Positions 26,501 through 40,425 are shown, counted from the stretch's first letter. The stretch is DNA of 64,000 nucleotides from Dipylidium caninum (GCA_017562135.1 QEYB01001214.1:97762-161761); one strand, 5' to 3'. A program made the numbers and translations. Notes: generated from the letters alone by a model not told the origin.

Positions 26501-29500
26501 CGATCATTGGCTAAACCACTAACCCGTCTATACCGCCGGCCAAGGCGCGTGAAAGGCTGTGTTTAAATTTTTAACCTGTTTTACACGTATGTCATAGGAA
26601 AACATTTACCGCATACAATGCGAGGCCCCCTTTGCGTTGTACTACAACCAGAGGGAGAATCTGTCCACCCTCCTCCCCCCCCACTCACTGTCTCCCATTT
26701 TGGCAAGGTCCTACTCGAAAACGGTTCATTTTGACTTCAAGTTGAGTAAAAGTCAACGCTGTACGATTTTGTGGAGGGACTGGAACGCTAAGGACACCAC
26801 TTTCCGACTACTCCATGAAAATTTAGTTTCCGTGTTAGCATTAATACTGTTCATTGTGTAGGAGTTTGTTCCTCGTCCCCTTTTTTCTTTACCACTTTTT
26901 CAACTCAAGGGCAAGGGAAGATTACTGGAGCAATTGATTCTACTGGACTGGACAGAAATATATAGTTTTTACATCCTTGTAGAGTGGTGAAATTTCTTTC
27001 GCGTTAGCTTTTATCGCATCTGGAAGTGTCCTCATGTCTCCTGCCTCAACGGTCAGAGGCGTAAAATGCTATACTTACTTGAAATAGATCTAGAAAGCGT
27101 TCAGCCAAATTATGACCATCATTTCGTATAATCACCATCCTGGTTTGCTGGCAGTGCAAAATTCATGAATTGATTCTAAAAATAAGGTCTTCTTAACAGG
27201 CTTTCGCACCTACCCCGACCCCAGGATCGGGCAAAAAAGTTGACGCGTTAATTTTGTCAAGGGGAAGAGAAGGGAGAAGGTGTGCTCGTACGAAGTGACC
27301 AAGAACGGTATGAAGAAAAGTATTTCGAGAACAAGTGGACATTTTAAATGCTCATCGTATATATTACTCAACAAATCAGAAAGGTCAGTTAGTCGGGAGT
27401 TTGTGTGGCTCTTCCCCAGGTTTTTACGGACCTAGCATTTATTAGATTTTTGTTGAGGAAGAAGATAAACAAGAGATATAGCGCATGTATATCGTGCATG
27501 AGCCTCATCATCGTAAAGAAAGTATCATTCCATTTACCAAGTACCAAAACTCAGAAAAATGCCAAGGTCACTGGGGTACAGGGGGTAATGAGGATGTCTA
27601 CGTTACATCATTATGCGTGATGGAAAGTCAGAAGGGGACATCTTTCCCATTGTCTGAATGAGAGAGAAGGACGGATGCTCGAGCTGAAAGGCCCTAAAGA
27701 GTAGGCAGTATGAGCGACAATGAAGCAAATATCCTCAGTGCATTCAGTTGTGAAGAGTTAAGTTTCCCTCTTGGCCTCCACAGGGTTTAAACATGTTAAA
27801 TCTGTTTTCGGTGCTCACCATCGTGAAGAGATTATTGGCGACGAAGCTTTCGGTGCTCCAGACCACATCGCATGGAATCGGGACGCAGGTGTTAAGGCTC
27901 ACGGTACGAGAGACGAAGCGAGTCTGTGGTTTCTTCGGTGCTCGTCTTAGACTGTTGACGTGGGTGATGGATTTGCTGGGAATAAGGACAGTAGCTTGAT
28001 TTCACACTGCAAAACACATGGATGGCACCACCGTCCTCCCCACCATCCACTTCCCCCGACTCTCCGCAATATCGGTAGTTGTTACGTTCTGGAAACCGGT
28101 TTATTCTCCCCTCGTTTTCTCTCTTTATGGTTGCGTTATATGTGGATCTGCCTTTCATCAAGTTTCTATCTGAAGCTGACAGAAATGACTGGCCTTTCCA
28201 TTAGCCAGGCTCAATATTGTTCAATGTATTCGACTCCGCACTCATCACCAAATTGCACGCCGAGGAGACGCTTTGTTCCCAAATTTTGACTTGGAGGGGA
28301 CAGAGGTAGAGGTGCAGATGGTGAGATATGTAAAAATGGCAAATGAGAACCACTATGAATGCCCCAAGTGCGACAACGCTTTGTGCGTTGGGCCCGTCGC
28401 TTTGCCCAGCCAGTGCTCTCCACACGGTGTCCGACCATTACGGAAAGGATGATACCATGCTTCGAGGCGAGAGAAGACGGGATCGGGTGGACTAAGGGTT
28501 CAATGATGGCTAGAAGCGGCTGAAGAAGAGAGTTGAGGCAAAGATCAGATGAATTTTGCAATAATCCCATCCTTATTTGCATCCCTTGAGGGTTGCGGGA
28601 AATGACACTGGACAATTCAATGCCCCTACGCTACAACGATTTGTTCCAGTGCCTGACTGTAGGGTTGTAAGCACACTTTAAGCAATCATTCCTTTGGTCC
28701 TTTACGGTTCCTCCATAAGAACATTTTTAGCCTACTCTTCAGACGCGAGTGTCATTCCTTGGCCAGCTTCAAAGGCCAGCAAGTGATTTACTTCACTGTT
28801 CCCTTAGGGGGCGCATTTCTCATCCCCAATGCGTGTACTCCATTCCTACCCATTAATTGATGATATTTTGTTGCCAAGGCATCGTTTGCTTGCTTTCTCT
28901 TCATTACTTTCATAACATGTTGTGTTTGCAGCCCTGTTCCACCAGCATTACTACTAATGGATGCAGTTGTCACTGACAACAGTCGCGCCTGAATGCCTTG
29001 CCTTGTCCCTTCTGCGTCTCGCGACTCGTCCGCGCCCTACTTTAGGCTTTGACGATACACAGCCGATGACTTTGGTGGAGGAGAGAATGTGTGAAGTAGT
29101 TAGTTTCCGTAAGATGTTGAATGACAATCGGGACAAGCGTGTTCGGTAGTATGGAAGTAGGAAAAGAGTTCGTCAACAATTCCCTGAAGGCCTTGGTGGT
29201 TTGGTCAAGCGAATATTGAAATAATCAGTAACAAACGTCTCCGTGTCGGAAAGGCTGTTCAGTCGTTCGACTCAAACGTTCTGAGCCAATGAAGATTGAA
29301 AAAAAGACCACAAAACTTGTCGCTGAGGGTTTGCAGAAATCCTAAACACAGTTACGTGAGGAAATCAACTGGATGTGCAGCACCAGTGGTAGAAGGATTT
29401 TTTGGCAGGGAAAATAGTTTTCAATCGAATTCACTTTGTCGAAGAACATTCATCAGGACAAGGTTGAACGATTATTCTCGGAGGTTCCGAGGCGTTCACA

Positions 29501-29825
29501 TGGGATTTATCGTATAGATTATTGAGTAGAAATTGTAACAGAGGTGAATCGACACTGTTTTTTTGATCCTCCCTTAGCGAAACTCAAGAGAATCCCATTA
29601 GCAACTTTTGTTATTGTTATGGGAACTGCCTTTCCTATCTCGTCTCTACGAGTAGAAGACAGAATTCCCGTGGGAGTGAAGGAAATAATTAAATGTTCAC
29701 CCAGACACGCAGAAATGATGTTAAAAAATCCACCCTCAAGGGGCCCAACTCCCTGGTCGGTTGAAAGAAGGTGGAACACTTTTCGCTATTCGTGGGAACT
29801 CACTGATTATAAATTAAATCTTTAG
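23514..29825 (+). other. Protocadherin intron 1
   Basis: This intron is 6.3 kb and runs from gttagt to ctttag. It contains repeat family A copy 1 (about 27.8-28.7 kb). ORFs up to 134 codons occur on both strands without domain motifs. A CT-rich stretch and short GT/CG-rich runs lie near 26,350-26,410. No nested gene is supported. Confidence 0.8.
27825..28730 (+). repeat. Repeat family A, copy 1
   Basis: This copy is co-linear with about 33,708-34,400 (same orientation) and with about 40,960-41,420 (opposite orientation). Shared blocks include ggaatcgggacgcaggt, aaaacacatggatggc, gaaatgactggcctttcca and gaggagacgc. Similarity is moderate with many indels, which is typical of an old dispersed repeat. 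There is no intact ORF. The class is unknown and the boundaries are approximate. Confidence 0.7.
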
Positions 29826-30165
29826 GTTTGAATGGAGGCCCCACGGATATGGTGACGTGTAATCCTGCCACGGGCGAGCTCTCCGTCCACTTAGATGTCA
29901 ATGTCCTTCTGCCAGACGGTGGTCTCCAAGCTGTCTATAAGGTGACCGTGGAGATCCTCGATATGGACGATAATCCACCGCGTTTCGACAATCAGCGTGT
30001 ATACGAGTGCCATCTGCGAGAGTCGGTACACCGCAAGGGCCGAAAAATCTACCTACCCAAGGCCCACGACGCCGATCTACTGCCAGAGCACCGACTCATC
30101 CGGTACAGCCTTGACCAACACTCGCCTGACGTCGATGCTTTCTTCCACTTCGAGGTTAGCACCAG
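29826..30165 (+). CDS. Protocadherin exon 2: rest of EC1 and start of EC2
   Basis: The acceptor aaatctttag is followed by the frame ...GLNGGPTDMVTC, which completes exon 1's split Gly codon. The EC1 terminal linker VEILDMDDNPPRF is present, followed by the EC2 opening (HLRESVHRKGRKIYLPKAHD, DALL-type strand). The exon ends phase 2 at caccag|gtgggt. Length is 340 nt. Confidence 0.93.
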
Positions 30166-30909
30166 GTGGGTTGAAATGCACCTCTCCTCTCCTCATTTGA
30201 GAGAAGAATTTTAAGTCTAAGTTTAGATCAATTCCACTTGTCCACGTCCTCTTCAATCTTTGCACTTCACAAATGGATAGGAGATGAAGCACAGAGGAAT
30301 ATAATAATGCGATTGCCTGTCTGATAGGAAAGTAGGCGACACTCTTCACAATCTTCTTTGCAACAGTGGTGCAACTCGTCGTTGATCGGAGCATGAGCTG
30401 GAGGAGGGAAAGAGGGCGATGTCGCGCACCGGCTGGCACGTCAGAGGAGAAAGCGTCTGCTTTGGTACGCTGGCTATGACAGTGGAAATGTGCGATTAGG
30501 AGGCAACAACCATAGCTAAAGCGATCACTAGCTTAAATGCTCGAGTATATACGTCGATCCGTCTCGGATGGAGTAGATGCCATCTTTCAGGCACAAGAGA
30601 GAAGATCACATGATGTCTAAAGTAGTTTATTCGAACGAAGAAGAAGTGAGGGGAATTAAAGCTTTTTCATTTACGTTTACATCAAAGTCGTGCAAAGCGT
30701 TGAGTTTTGGAAGTCTCAAACACTGTTTCACGCTAGTTTGCTCAGGTGGCGGTAACTCCAGCGGTAGCGGCAGAGGTCATGTCAAAAGAAAAGTCGATGT
30801 TTAGCCTGACTTCCGTTTCTTTGCACGTAAGAAATGAAATCGAGTTGGATGCAGTTTCTGGAAATCTACGTAGAAGTCAATGTTTCTTTCCGTGCGTTGT
30901 CGCTTTCAG
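30166..30909 (+). other. Protocadherin intron 2
   Basis: This intron is 744 nt, with donor gtgggt and acceptor gttgtcgctttcag. The coding frame of exon 3 happens to stay open upstream to an AG at 30,745. That longer start would break the reading phase and insert non-cadherin sequence, so it is not used. Confidence 0.85.
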
Positions 30910-31174
30910 TGAAACACCAACGCTGGTGTTGTTGAAGGATCTGGACGCTGAGTCGCAAGACTTCTTTAACATGACTCTAGTAGCCTTCAGTCCGTCGATG
31001 GGTCCACAGCTCCATCGAATGTATATGGACGGGAGGAGGTCTGATCAACCAGAATCTCATCTACGAGTGGAAATCTACGTACTGGACACAAATGACAACG
31101 AACCGTACTTTGAAAGAGCCAGTTACAACGTCACTGTGGCTGAGGACACCATACCCGGCACAGCCATCTTTCAG
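30910..31174 (+). CDS. Protocadherin exon 3: rest of EC2 and start of EC3
   Basis: The first base completes a Ser codon split with exon 2. The encoded ETPTLVLLKDLDAESQ is the 'L-V-L-x-K-x-L-D-x-E' core of an EC repeat. N-glycosylation sites NMT and NVT are visible. The EC2 linker reads VLDTNDNEPYF and the EC3 opening reads YNVTVAEDTIPGTAIFQ. The exon ends phase 0 before gtatga. Confidence 0.94.
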
Positions 31175-33090
31175 GTATGACAGTGAACTTTGTTTACGTG
31201 CTCTCTCTTCAATTCATGTCACACGAATGCTCGCATCTCTAACACCCGGAATCTCGTCTCAAGCTATTTGAACGGGGGCCTTTCAAGTTATAAACTGCGG
31301 ACATTGCGTACCTGATCTGACTCATTTAGTTACTTTTCCCACTGACTCGACTAATTCGCCCAAAAAAATAATTGAAGTGAAGGGGTTAGGGCAAGGAGAG
31401 GGATTCGGGGAAACTTCAGTCATTTCGTCGTTTGGAAAAAGATCCACTCTCTTGCCTCTCTCTGCCCCGACGACTTCGGTATCTTCACTAAAACACCTTC
31501 CATCCTCTAATTGTAACTTTTCTCGAATGATCACAATTGTTTGATGGAGCGAAGTGCTCTACCGTTACATCAAAACGATGTTGAGTCTGTAATGGAGTAG
31601 CCATTAAGTTCGGGTAGGAAAACGCCTCATTCTAACACATTTCCAACTTTTCCCCCTCATCTGCATCCGCTCCTGCAACTGAGACGCCTCTCCTAAACGC
31701 GTCAACTGTACATGCAACACGAGTTGCCACAGGACCAGTGTGTCCCCAACTTTGTTTACTGCTCCGTCGAGTGTGCTGATTCCTTACAAAAATAAACAGT
31801 AGGACATTCACACCCTCCCCCTCACTCCCCCGTTAATACTGTGTAGATAACCTCACGTTCACAATGAAATGCCTGAATTTCCACTCACCTCAGCTTGACG
31901 ACGCCTTTTAAACATATCCACCTACCAACAACTCGCAGTGACGCCGGTTGTGAAAGGTAGACGACTGCCAGAAGACAGAAGACGTTGCAGTCATTGCTGG
32001 AGTATCCCGTCAGGTTTTTTGGCCTTTCAAATGGAATAAGTCTCGAGTGGAAACCGTCAATCCGACTTGATAGCCCGTCACCAGTCTAATATGCCTTCTG
32101 TCCTAGTCCCTTTTCTTCTTTTCTCAAAAACCTTGGAGAATATGATTGCCATACAATGCTAGTGTCTCCCAACCGTCTGTTCGAGTAATTTCTACCCAAT
32201 CCACCCTGTCCGCTTACGGCAGTGTAGCCGTTGTCCAAGTGCCTGCTACCGCTGTTGAAATCGGCCTTTCAAGGAGTTTCAGTGTACCACCTAGGGACGG
32301 GAGGAAGCTTAGACGTCGTCAGTATTGTGTGGTGGACTCAGCAAACTGTATGATAACTGCAACGACTGATACTTAGTTAAAGATTCCTGCTGATAGATCT
32401 CATCTTTTGCAGTGAAGTTCACAAGCGGATGAGGCGAGAGGACCATCAGGCATAAGGTGTTAGAGGCGTCTTGAGGATGGCCAGTTGACCAACCTCCCAA
32501 GGTCCAGCTTCTTCACCATTGCATTTCCTCACTTTTCACAACTCGATGGCTCAGTGATGCTCTAGAAAAAAGGGCATTTTGAATCATTATTTGGGCGTAT
32601 TACTTGGACCTCTCAGTTAATTGTCACTTTACCTTCCACCATTTAAAAAACAAATGGTAAGCGTTAAACACATCTTCGTATCCTAAATAAAATGACTTGA
32701 TTTTACCTGGGTTACATTGCCTTCATTACTGACCTCTACGTAAGTGGCATCTGAGACAGACACCTTTCCTAGCCATACCATCGCGAAGCATTTCATCCCT
32801 GACCCGTTAAATGCATTCTCCTCTTCCCACTGGTCGTCTCATCAAACTTGACGATAAGAGGTGAGCTTAGACAATGCCCGCAGCCTACTACAAATCTTAA
32901 CTTTATTCCCAAACGGACACTGTTTCCCTCGCCTGCGGTAATTTCTGGGCTGTCACGTACATCCTGCCTTAATCATTAAAACTAGACAACCCATTGAATT
33001 TCTTACTGGTTATCGAGGTAACTCGAAACTTCCTTCGCTACCCCCCACCTATTGTTCTGCCAATCTGATAATGTCGCAGTTTGATTCATT

Positions 33091-33110
33091 CACACACACA
33101 CACACACACA
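33091..33110. repeat. (CA)n microsatellite
   Basis: About ten uninterrupted CA units lie within intron 3. Confidence 0.9.
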
Positions 33111-33707
33111 TTCTAATGCGCTTTTATTGCCGTTATACAGCTCCTTGCGGTATAATGAGCCCGGCTCCTCCCAAGCCCTGTAGGCAACAGTGCTCCACTC
33201 CGTTAATGGAAATGTAAGCGGTATTAATGCGGACTTTGGCCTAATTTCCTCTCTGTACTCTTGGGTGCCCACGAGAAATGATGTCGCCGACAGAGTTAGT
33301 TGTGATGTCTGGAGTAGTGAGTTAACATTTGTAATGCTTAAGAGAGGCTGTACACATGGTGAGGGAGAAGAGGGCATAGACAGTCAAGTTCTCGGATTAT
33401 TTTGGCTGCTGGATAAACCGACGGCCATGGGAAAAAAGGGCTTCCACGAAGACACCGAGAAAACCATGCACCCATTGCAGGTACTTTGCTCTATTTTACG
33501 TTTTCAACATAAGTTTAGCCTTCAGAAATTTAAGGTAAAATGCTTCCCGACAGGAGGAGGAAGAGAAAAATTTTTAGAATTGCACGATATGAGACCTGAA
33601 ATCTTAAACCTGGATATATTCTCTCTCATCAGTCGTATTAGTTTTATCTGGAGGAGGTACGATTTCCCTTCTCAGGTTTTCGACATTGAATGCTTAGCGT
33701 AAGGAGC

Positions 33708-34400
33708 AGAGCATTGGCCGCGGAGACATTTGGCACCCGAGGCTACAACACACGGAATTAGGGCTCAAGGCTCAGAGTGAGAGAGGTGAAATGAGCGGTG
33801 GTTCTTCGGTCCACCGTGATACCGTTGACTTGGAAAGTGGATTGGTTGAGAGTAAAGACAAGCAGATACATTTTAAATTTCATGGTGAGTCAATCAAAAG
33901 GAACTCCACGTCCTCCGTTTTTCTACAATAGCAAAAATGTCTTCCTTTTGGAAATTAGCCTATGTTCCTCTCGTATGTTCTGTTTGTCACACCTCGGTCT
34001 GACCTTAATCAGTTCTGTATTCGACGCTGACGGAAATGACTGGTCTTTCCACCAGCCATACTCAGCATTGTTTAATCCCTTCGAAATGGCGTGTTCTTAA
34101 ATTTTTAATGAGAAGGTTTAGGGGAGGGAGAAGGTTGAGTTGGCAAGACGGGATGGAATGACAAACGAGAGCCACTTTGAAACGTAAGAACGCCCCAATT
34201 GTGTGAACTCCGCGTGTGGCATGGATGGGGTGCTCGATGATGGACTGGAGGGGACGCAGAAAAGAGTTTAAAAGTAAGAATGAATCCAATTTTCTTCTCA
34301 TTCCCCCGAGGCTTGTTAAGATCGCCACTGCAGGAAATTATTGCTAGCGACTAAGCAATCCTTTTCCATCATAACTTCTAGAAACTCACATTAATCAATT
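33708..34400 (+). repeat. Repeat family A, copy 2
   Basis: This copy is co-linear with copy 1 in the same orientation. Its block at about 34,020-34,075 (ttcgacgctgacggaaatga...) also matches copy 3 closely in reverse complement. It lacks an intact coding frame. The end is set where the aagcaatcctt block last matches copy 1. Confidence 0.65.
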
Positions 34401-36832
34401 TGTTTAGGTCCTGCTTTCCTACCATCTGCTTACATGTTGCGCCAACTACTCTACAATTTTATTGAGGTGACTTGTTTGTTTTGGCAAAATTGTCGTTAAC
34501 TAATACAAGGCATGTTTTTTGATGAAGCATTGGACTTATCGTTCTCCCGCTTGTTTCGTATTTCATTACAATGGGTATCCTTTGAAGTTGTATGACACTC
34601 TTCCTCCCGTCTTTGCTTTGTTTTCGCCCCAACTTTTTAATGGCAAAACATTAAAGTTTGGTTGACTCCCTACGCAGTCGTAGCGGGAGTGATAGCCGGT
34701 GAACCTCAAAACGTTTACTATTTCACATCACCGGACATCATCCATTGTGAATGTAAGGCTTTGGAACACAAAAATCAAGCAGTAGTAAGCAATTCGCCTT
34801 TGATGCTGCGCATTTTGTAATGGTTGTCTAAGCGTTGGAAGTTTGATGCGTCATTTGTCTCTACCACTCCGTGACCTCCTTTAACCTTTCCCGCCCCATT
34901 CCCTCCCCCTCCCCACCCACGCTCCGTCGTCGCATCGCGACGTTAATCGGTGTCTCCGACATCTACCACGATATGACCGCTCAATAAACACATGTCGACC
35001 GGTCGCATGACCGCGTGTGCGTTGAGAGGGTGCGACCTGCGCTCAACCAATCAATATCGGCTGCGGTGCGCGAGTCTCCACCAATGGGAAACCACGATTA
35101 ACGTCGGTTTTGCCATCGATCCTCCCAGATTTATCTATCGAGCGTCCATTCGACAAAAGCTCATAAATTTTTATTTTTGGGAGACACATAATATGCGGCT
35201 ATTATTATCTCATTAGCAACGCCTCTCAAATGAGTTTGACTATGTTAATCGCTAGTCTACAATATTTTTCTGGATCCTATTCACTGGCTACCAGTAAAAG
35301 TTCCTTTAAATAGAATCCATCATTCTAACAATAAAAATAATTGTCTTCACTAATGCTCGGTAATGCACAACACGTTTTAACTGCGATAACTGTAAAGGGA
35401 TTTTCGTTGTTACCATTAGCTGGTTAACTAAGTTCGGTAATTGCGACACGACACATGCTTAGGTAATAGAAACAGAACAACGCTTAAACGAATGCAGGAT
35501 TTTTTCTCAATGGAAATACATTGCCTTCTCATAAAAACTTTGCCGAGGAAATCAAAAGAATTTTGACCTATTTTCTGCCACCACACAAAACAGTTAACCC
35601 TATTTTTAACGTGTTCACTGCCCTTATCTTCTGCAACAAATCAACCCACATATTTTGTGAAAAGGAGGTTTCTCCCCTCTTCTTCATCGTTATGGTCTTC
35701 TTCCAGACATTTCCTCTTGCACCCATCCTCTTCCCCGATATTTGGGCAGGCATCTACCCCTCTGTCACCCAATCCCAGCAGTACGTAATTCCTCCGCTAA
35801 ATACCATCCTCAGATAGCAGCCCACGAGTCCTTACAAGTTCATTTTAACGGATCACATAAAGTACACACACAGTTCACTAGCCCATCTTATGTTGTATAA
35901 GTGCTACAGTGGCGATAGTAAAGCGTTTGATTTACTTGCGTTTCCATTCTCTCTTACTGTGAAGTACTGAGGATGGAGAGAGGAAGTGGTTAAAAAAGTA
36001 AGAGAGAAGAGGAGTATGCGTGGGTTGAGCAAAAGTGAACTCGAACAAACAGATCGCTTTCGGCTGCCCAATTTGATGTAAAAACACCAATTTTCTGGTT
36101 CTTGCTTACTTTTGAGTTCTTCGATAAGAACATTAAAATAGAGCATCAAGTGACCTCGGTCTAGTGCATTTGCGACCTATCTCAACTTTTTTACGCGGCC
36201 AACAGGAAAATTTTTCAATTATTTAGTAGATTTACTAAGATAATAACTTATGACACCATAATGTTGGTGACCATGGCTTTTCACATGGGTGTAGAATGAC
36301 TTGAAAAAATACCTAATATCACCTCGAAGAGAACTAGTTTGGTATTTAACAGCCCTTGAAAAGAGTCCACCAACTGTCGAAGTTGTCCCACTCAGCCTTT
36401 AAAACCCCGCTGTCCCATTGCACATTATCAGTTAATCACGATGGCGTCGTGATGTTTGTTTTGAGTCCAACCACTGCCCGTAGTCTCCATGTCAAGGATG
36501 TCAACGCACTTGCATGATGGTAGAGAAGTGAGAGGAGAAACGATAATAATCATAAGAGAATGGAGGCAATGGCGAGCACTTAAATGATCCCCTCAACACT
36601 TCCTCAGGGTGGTGCTCATCTTTGCCTTCTGAGTAAATCAACACACATGCTGAAGAGGGGGCAAAGGCGAGCAACGAGCTAAGTCTGGTGACCATGGTGA
36701 CTGGCGATGGAGGCAACGAGATTTGAGCATCAGATTGTCACTTCGTTGTCTAGGCGTCGAGCGTCACTCACCACGATATTTCGTCTCTTGGAATGGTTTT
36801 CAAGATTAGTGACCAAAATCCGCATACATTAG

Positions 36833-37892
36833 ATGGGAAACTATGAAACGGGCGTTAAATATAAATGGGAATCAAAAGGCCAATTTTTTTACATTACTTA
36901 TTATACTAAATCAAAATAACCTCTATTAGCATGTACCACTTTTTGGCAACTATCGGGCTAGAAAAAGTCTTGATATTTGGGCTCATCCTAAAGTAATTCG
37001 TACCAACAAAGAAGGTGATAATCAGCCGGAGAAATATGCGTCGAAGGGGAGGATGTGACAAGATTTTATAGTGTGGAGAAGTTAATTTGCCAACAGTAAT
37101 TCAGCGTCGTCATGCAGTAATACTGTGCCGTGCCAATAGAGCAATACTGGCTGCTTTTTTTCGTAATTTTCTCGTGAATTTCCTCAAATAACCGTCAATA
37201 GGACTCCGCCTCTGTTGTGGATGCACCTGGTTGTCGTATGCTAATCATACTGCTTTTTGATGGAATTTTGGCTTGAATTTCTTACCCACCCATTTTCCTC
37301 ATCATTTCCTGTTATCACATGAAGTCCATTTTTCATGACAAATGATGGTTTGGTGTTAAAACGGCAAAACTTGTGTATTAAGAATGAAGCAACGAAGATG
37401 CGCACCTGCTTTTGCGGTCGGTCGGCTGGCCATCTGCGCTCTCGTCAGTTTGTCCGGCCGGCACATACAACGCAAATGTTTTAACGCAGACGAACGGACC
37501 CAAGTTCTGGAATGGTTGTGTTTATGTGGATCGGATTCCACAGTCGTCGTCCTCAAATCCTCCTCGAGGCCCCTTGACGGCACTCAAATTGCCACAGCGA
37601 AACTTTTCATTAGTGAATCCATCTCCAAATGTCATCTCAAACACGTCAGGCTGCGCTATGATTTAACTTGAACTCACACACGAACAGTAGATGAAATCGC
37701 GGTTTGTTCCCATCTGATTTAGGAGAAAATAAAGTTTAACCGGTATACAAACACGAAAAAAATTAGCCAAATGGGTAGGGGTAATACTTTGAAAATTTGC
37801 AAGTGAAAAATTCGCGCGCTCGTTACAATGCACCTCTCCCAGTTGCGACCAAAGAGAGATTAAACATGAACGCCCGTTTCGTAGTTTCCAAT
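36833..37892 (+). mobile_element. Family B DNA-transposon-like element, copy 1
   Basis: The element is about 1,060 bp. The left end carries gggaaactatgaaacgggcg. The right end carries the reverse complement of ggaaactacgaaacgggcg, so the ends are inverted terminal repeats. The interior is co-linear with 47,119-48,325 (reverse) and 51,464-52,619. Landmarks are the gtcatgcagtaat block, the gaagcaacgaagatg block and the caaacgacga-type block. The interior frames are broken, so it is probably a dead DNA transposon or a MITE-like derivative. I cannot assign a superfamily. Confidence 0.65.
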
Positions 37893-38131
37893 CTATCGCC
37901 GGGAGGCTTTTGGTTATAGATCTTGGAAAATCATTTCGAAAGATGATTTACTGTGGTGGGTGACATTATGTCGACTGTCCTTTCCTTGAGGCAAAATAAG
38001 ATTAAACGTTTTATGTCTCCTCTCTTCCCCAGCAGAAACTTATCGGTATGCTTGTTTGCGACTATCACTTTGCCCCGAGGACATACTTCCCAAAGGAATA
38101 GTTGATAAGAGATATTAGCGATATATGTGGT

Positions 38132-38152
38132 AACACACACACACACATATAC
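38132..38152. repeat. (AC)n microsatellite
   Basis: A run of AC units leads into ATATAC within intron 3. Confidence 0.85.
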
Positions 38153-40425
38153 AGACCCCAATTTACTATTCAAAATTTATCCTAGTTCCTTCCGCTCAGT
38201 GCCCGCTTCCTCCTTTACCCCTGTACTTTTGCCGGCTTACTCTCCTCACCAAACAGTCGTCGTTACTGCGGTCTCTCCTCGTCGCAGATGGACACCTCAA
38301 CGTTTCACGACTTTAACTCCTTAGCGATGTTCTGAATGCCCTCCACCTCCCCAGATGTCTGTTTTGCAGCATGGCGATTAGATAGAGCTATTTAGTATGG
38401 CTCATGTACGGCAAATGCTCACACATCGCGCATTACTTACTGCGTAATCGAGGCGCGGGGGTTAGGCAAATCACGTATTTGAGGTGCTTTTCAACGCATT
38501 TCCGCGGAGTTTCAAGTCATGCGCCTGAATCGGGAGGACGTGACGATTCACTCGGCCGACTCAGTAATCTCCTCTGAAGCAGATATAAAATTATAATGAC
38601 TGGGAAGCAGCATTCGAGGCCGTTTTTGGTCTTATCGTGTATAATCCACAGGAGATATGCGGAAAAAAGCGTACAAAATGCCTAAGTGAACTAGTGCTTA
38701 GCAAGTGTGTAAGAGCGTCTTCCACTTCCGCCTCAGTGCGACTGCCTGATCCAAAACTGAGACCAGGGTCAGAGTCCAGGAGGAGGTGGGGAACTGAGGC
38801 CACGTGAGGGACGTTCGTATTTTCTCTTCAAGGTCATTTCCCACCATTCGGAAGTTTTATTTCAAGGCGAGTACGACTCATGAACCACACAAGTTAATGA
38901 AGAGACGAGATGGTGGGTACAACCTCTTTCCGTGCAAATTTAACTCGTATCATTGGTAGGTGTAGTTGATGGACTGAGGGCGGGAGAGGCCATTAAAGAG
39001 AAAAGGGAAGGGGAAGAGTGAGACATAGTAGGCGTTACCGCCAGTGGGGAGCAGGGAGAGAGCCATCGCGGTGCTTTCCTCCCCTACCGTGTTCCATTAT
39101 CGCACTCTCCCTTTACTGGCACTTTTCAAACTGCGCGCATATTAGTAATAGTGAATATATATATAATTATGTAAAACTGCGCCCGAGACGAACTAAAAAA
39201 GACGTAGTCATGACTGTGGCGTAGGAACTTGTCTGTTCCAACAGCGAAAACCTCTTCACCTGTCCACCTCGGCCCTTCATCTACATAATCACGAATTTTG
39301 GAAATTTTTGCAAACATCCTATCGTTCCTTGCTCCCCTGCCTCGTCAAAACAAGTGCTTAGTACGTAGGAAGAGGCGAGGGTAACCGTCTCGCTGAACAC
39401 TTTTGGCATGACCTGCTCCCTTCATAATCCTCCGAGCGACCAGCCTGAAGTGGAGGCGTGCAACAGCTCCTCGAGATCGACGATGAATTGTAGATGCATC
39501 ATCGACGTTGAAGTACTGCTGCGGTGCGCAAAATGGAGCCATTGACAATGTCATGTCCGGATTAGAAATGGGCTCGCTATCCGCTAGGAAAAGTACGCAT
39601 TTGCGGTGTTCCACTGGTCCTAAATTCCACCAGGGAGATGAAGAAACTTGAGGAGTTGGGACTTTAAAGTGGCCACTCTCATCACTTATCATTCTCCTCT
39701 ACGAGTTGTGAATTCTCCTCATCATGCCCCATGAATTTCCCCCAATTAACCTCAGTCTGATTATCACGAAAAGGCGCATTAAAGGACAAAATGGAGTAGT
39801 TTGAAACCCACTGAAGCAAATATTTTCTAAGGAAGGGCGAACTGGTGGAGCAACCGAGCTCCACATAAGAGTTAGAAAGAGGGGAGAGGGAGAAGCGGCA
39901 GAGGAAGATGAGTGTTCGGCGGAGGTGATATCCTCTTGGGTAATCCGCGTGTAATTTGATGTGCCGCCATGAGGCTGATGTGGGAAGCGAATTAATGAAC
40001 ACTCGTCATCCGATAGCCGTGGGAAAAAAAGTGGAATATTTGTTCGTTTGTTGAGTGATTTAAGAAATGGTCAAATTGAAATGTGGACGAAGGACATCGC
40101 GCACGACCGTCGGAGGCAGTCTTGAATTGATATGAAGGCTGTCCTTGACCATACAGTCACTTACCCCCGTTTTCCCTCCCCACCGTAACCCGCCTAGCCA
40201 ATCAGTTGGTGGTGTCACATTTGGAAACGGCTTAGAGAGGCCACACCAAACAAACCAAAATCTCAAATCTAAGAAATTTTCTCTATGGAATATTGTGCAT
40301 TGGAAGTCATTGTTGGCCAAATATCAGTGATTTTAACAGTTTCAATTTGTGAATATCCCTGAAACTTCCTCGTGGGGGCGTTATTCAAGCATAGTGTCAA
40401 TTTCTCGTACTTCTTTCTGTGATAG

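Larger units (their letters stand above)
31175..40425 (+). other. Protocadherin intron 3 (largest, 9.25 kb)
   Basis: This is the largest intron, running from gtatga to gtgatag. It contains a (CA)n run at about 33,091-33,110, family A copy 2 (about 33.7-34.4 kb) and family B copy 1 (36.83-37.89 kb). It also has an (AC)n run at about 38,132-38,150. A 170-codon sense ORF at 33,190-33,702 has no homology that I can recognise. Confidence 0.8.

Noticed and set aside
30746..30909. 5' extension of protocadherin exon 3
   Set aside because: The frame is open, but using the upstream AG breaks the phase with exon 2 and adds residues that do not fit a cadherin repeat.
33190..33702. 170-codon sense ORF inside intron 3
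   Set aside because: No recognisable motif. Inserting it between exons 3 and 4 would interrupt EC3, whose halves join perfectly without it.
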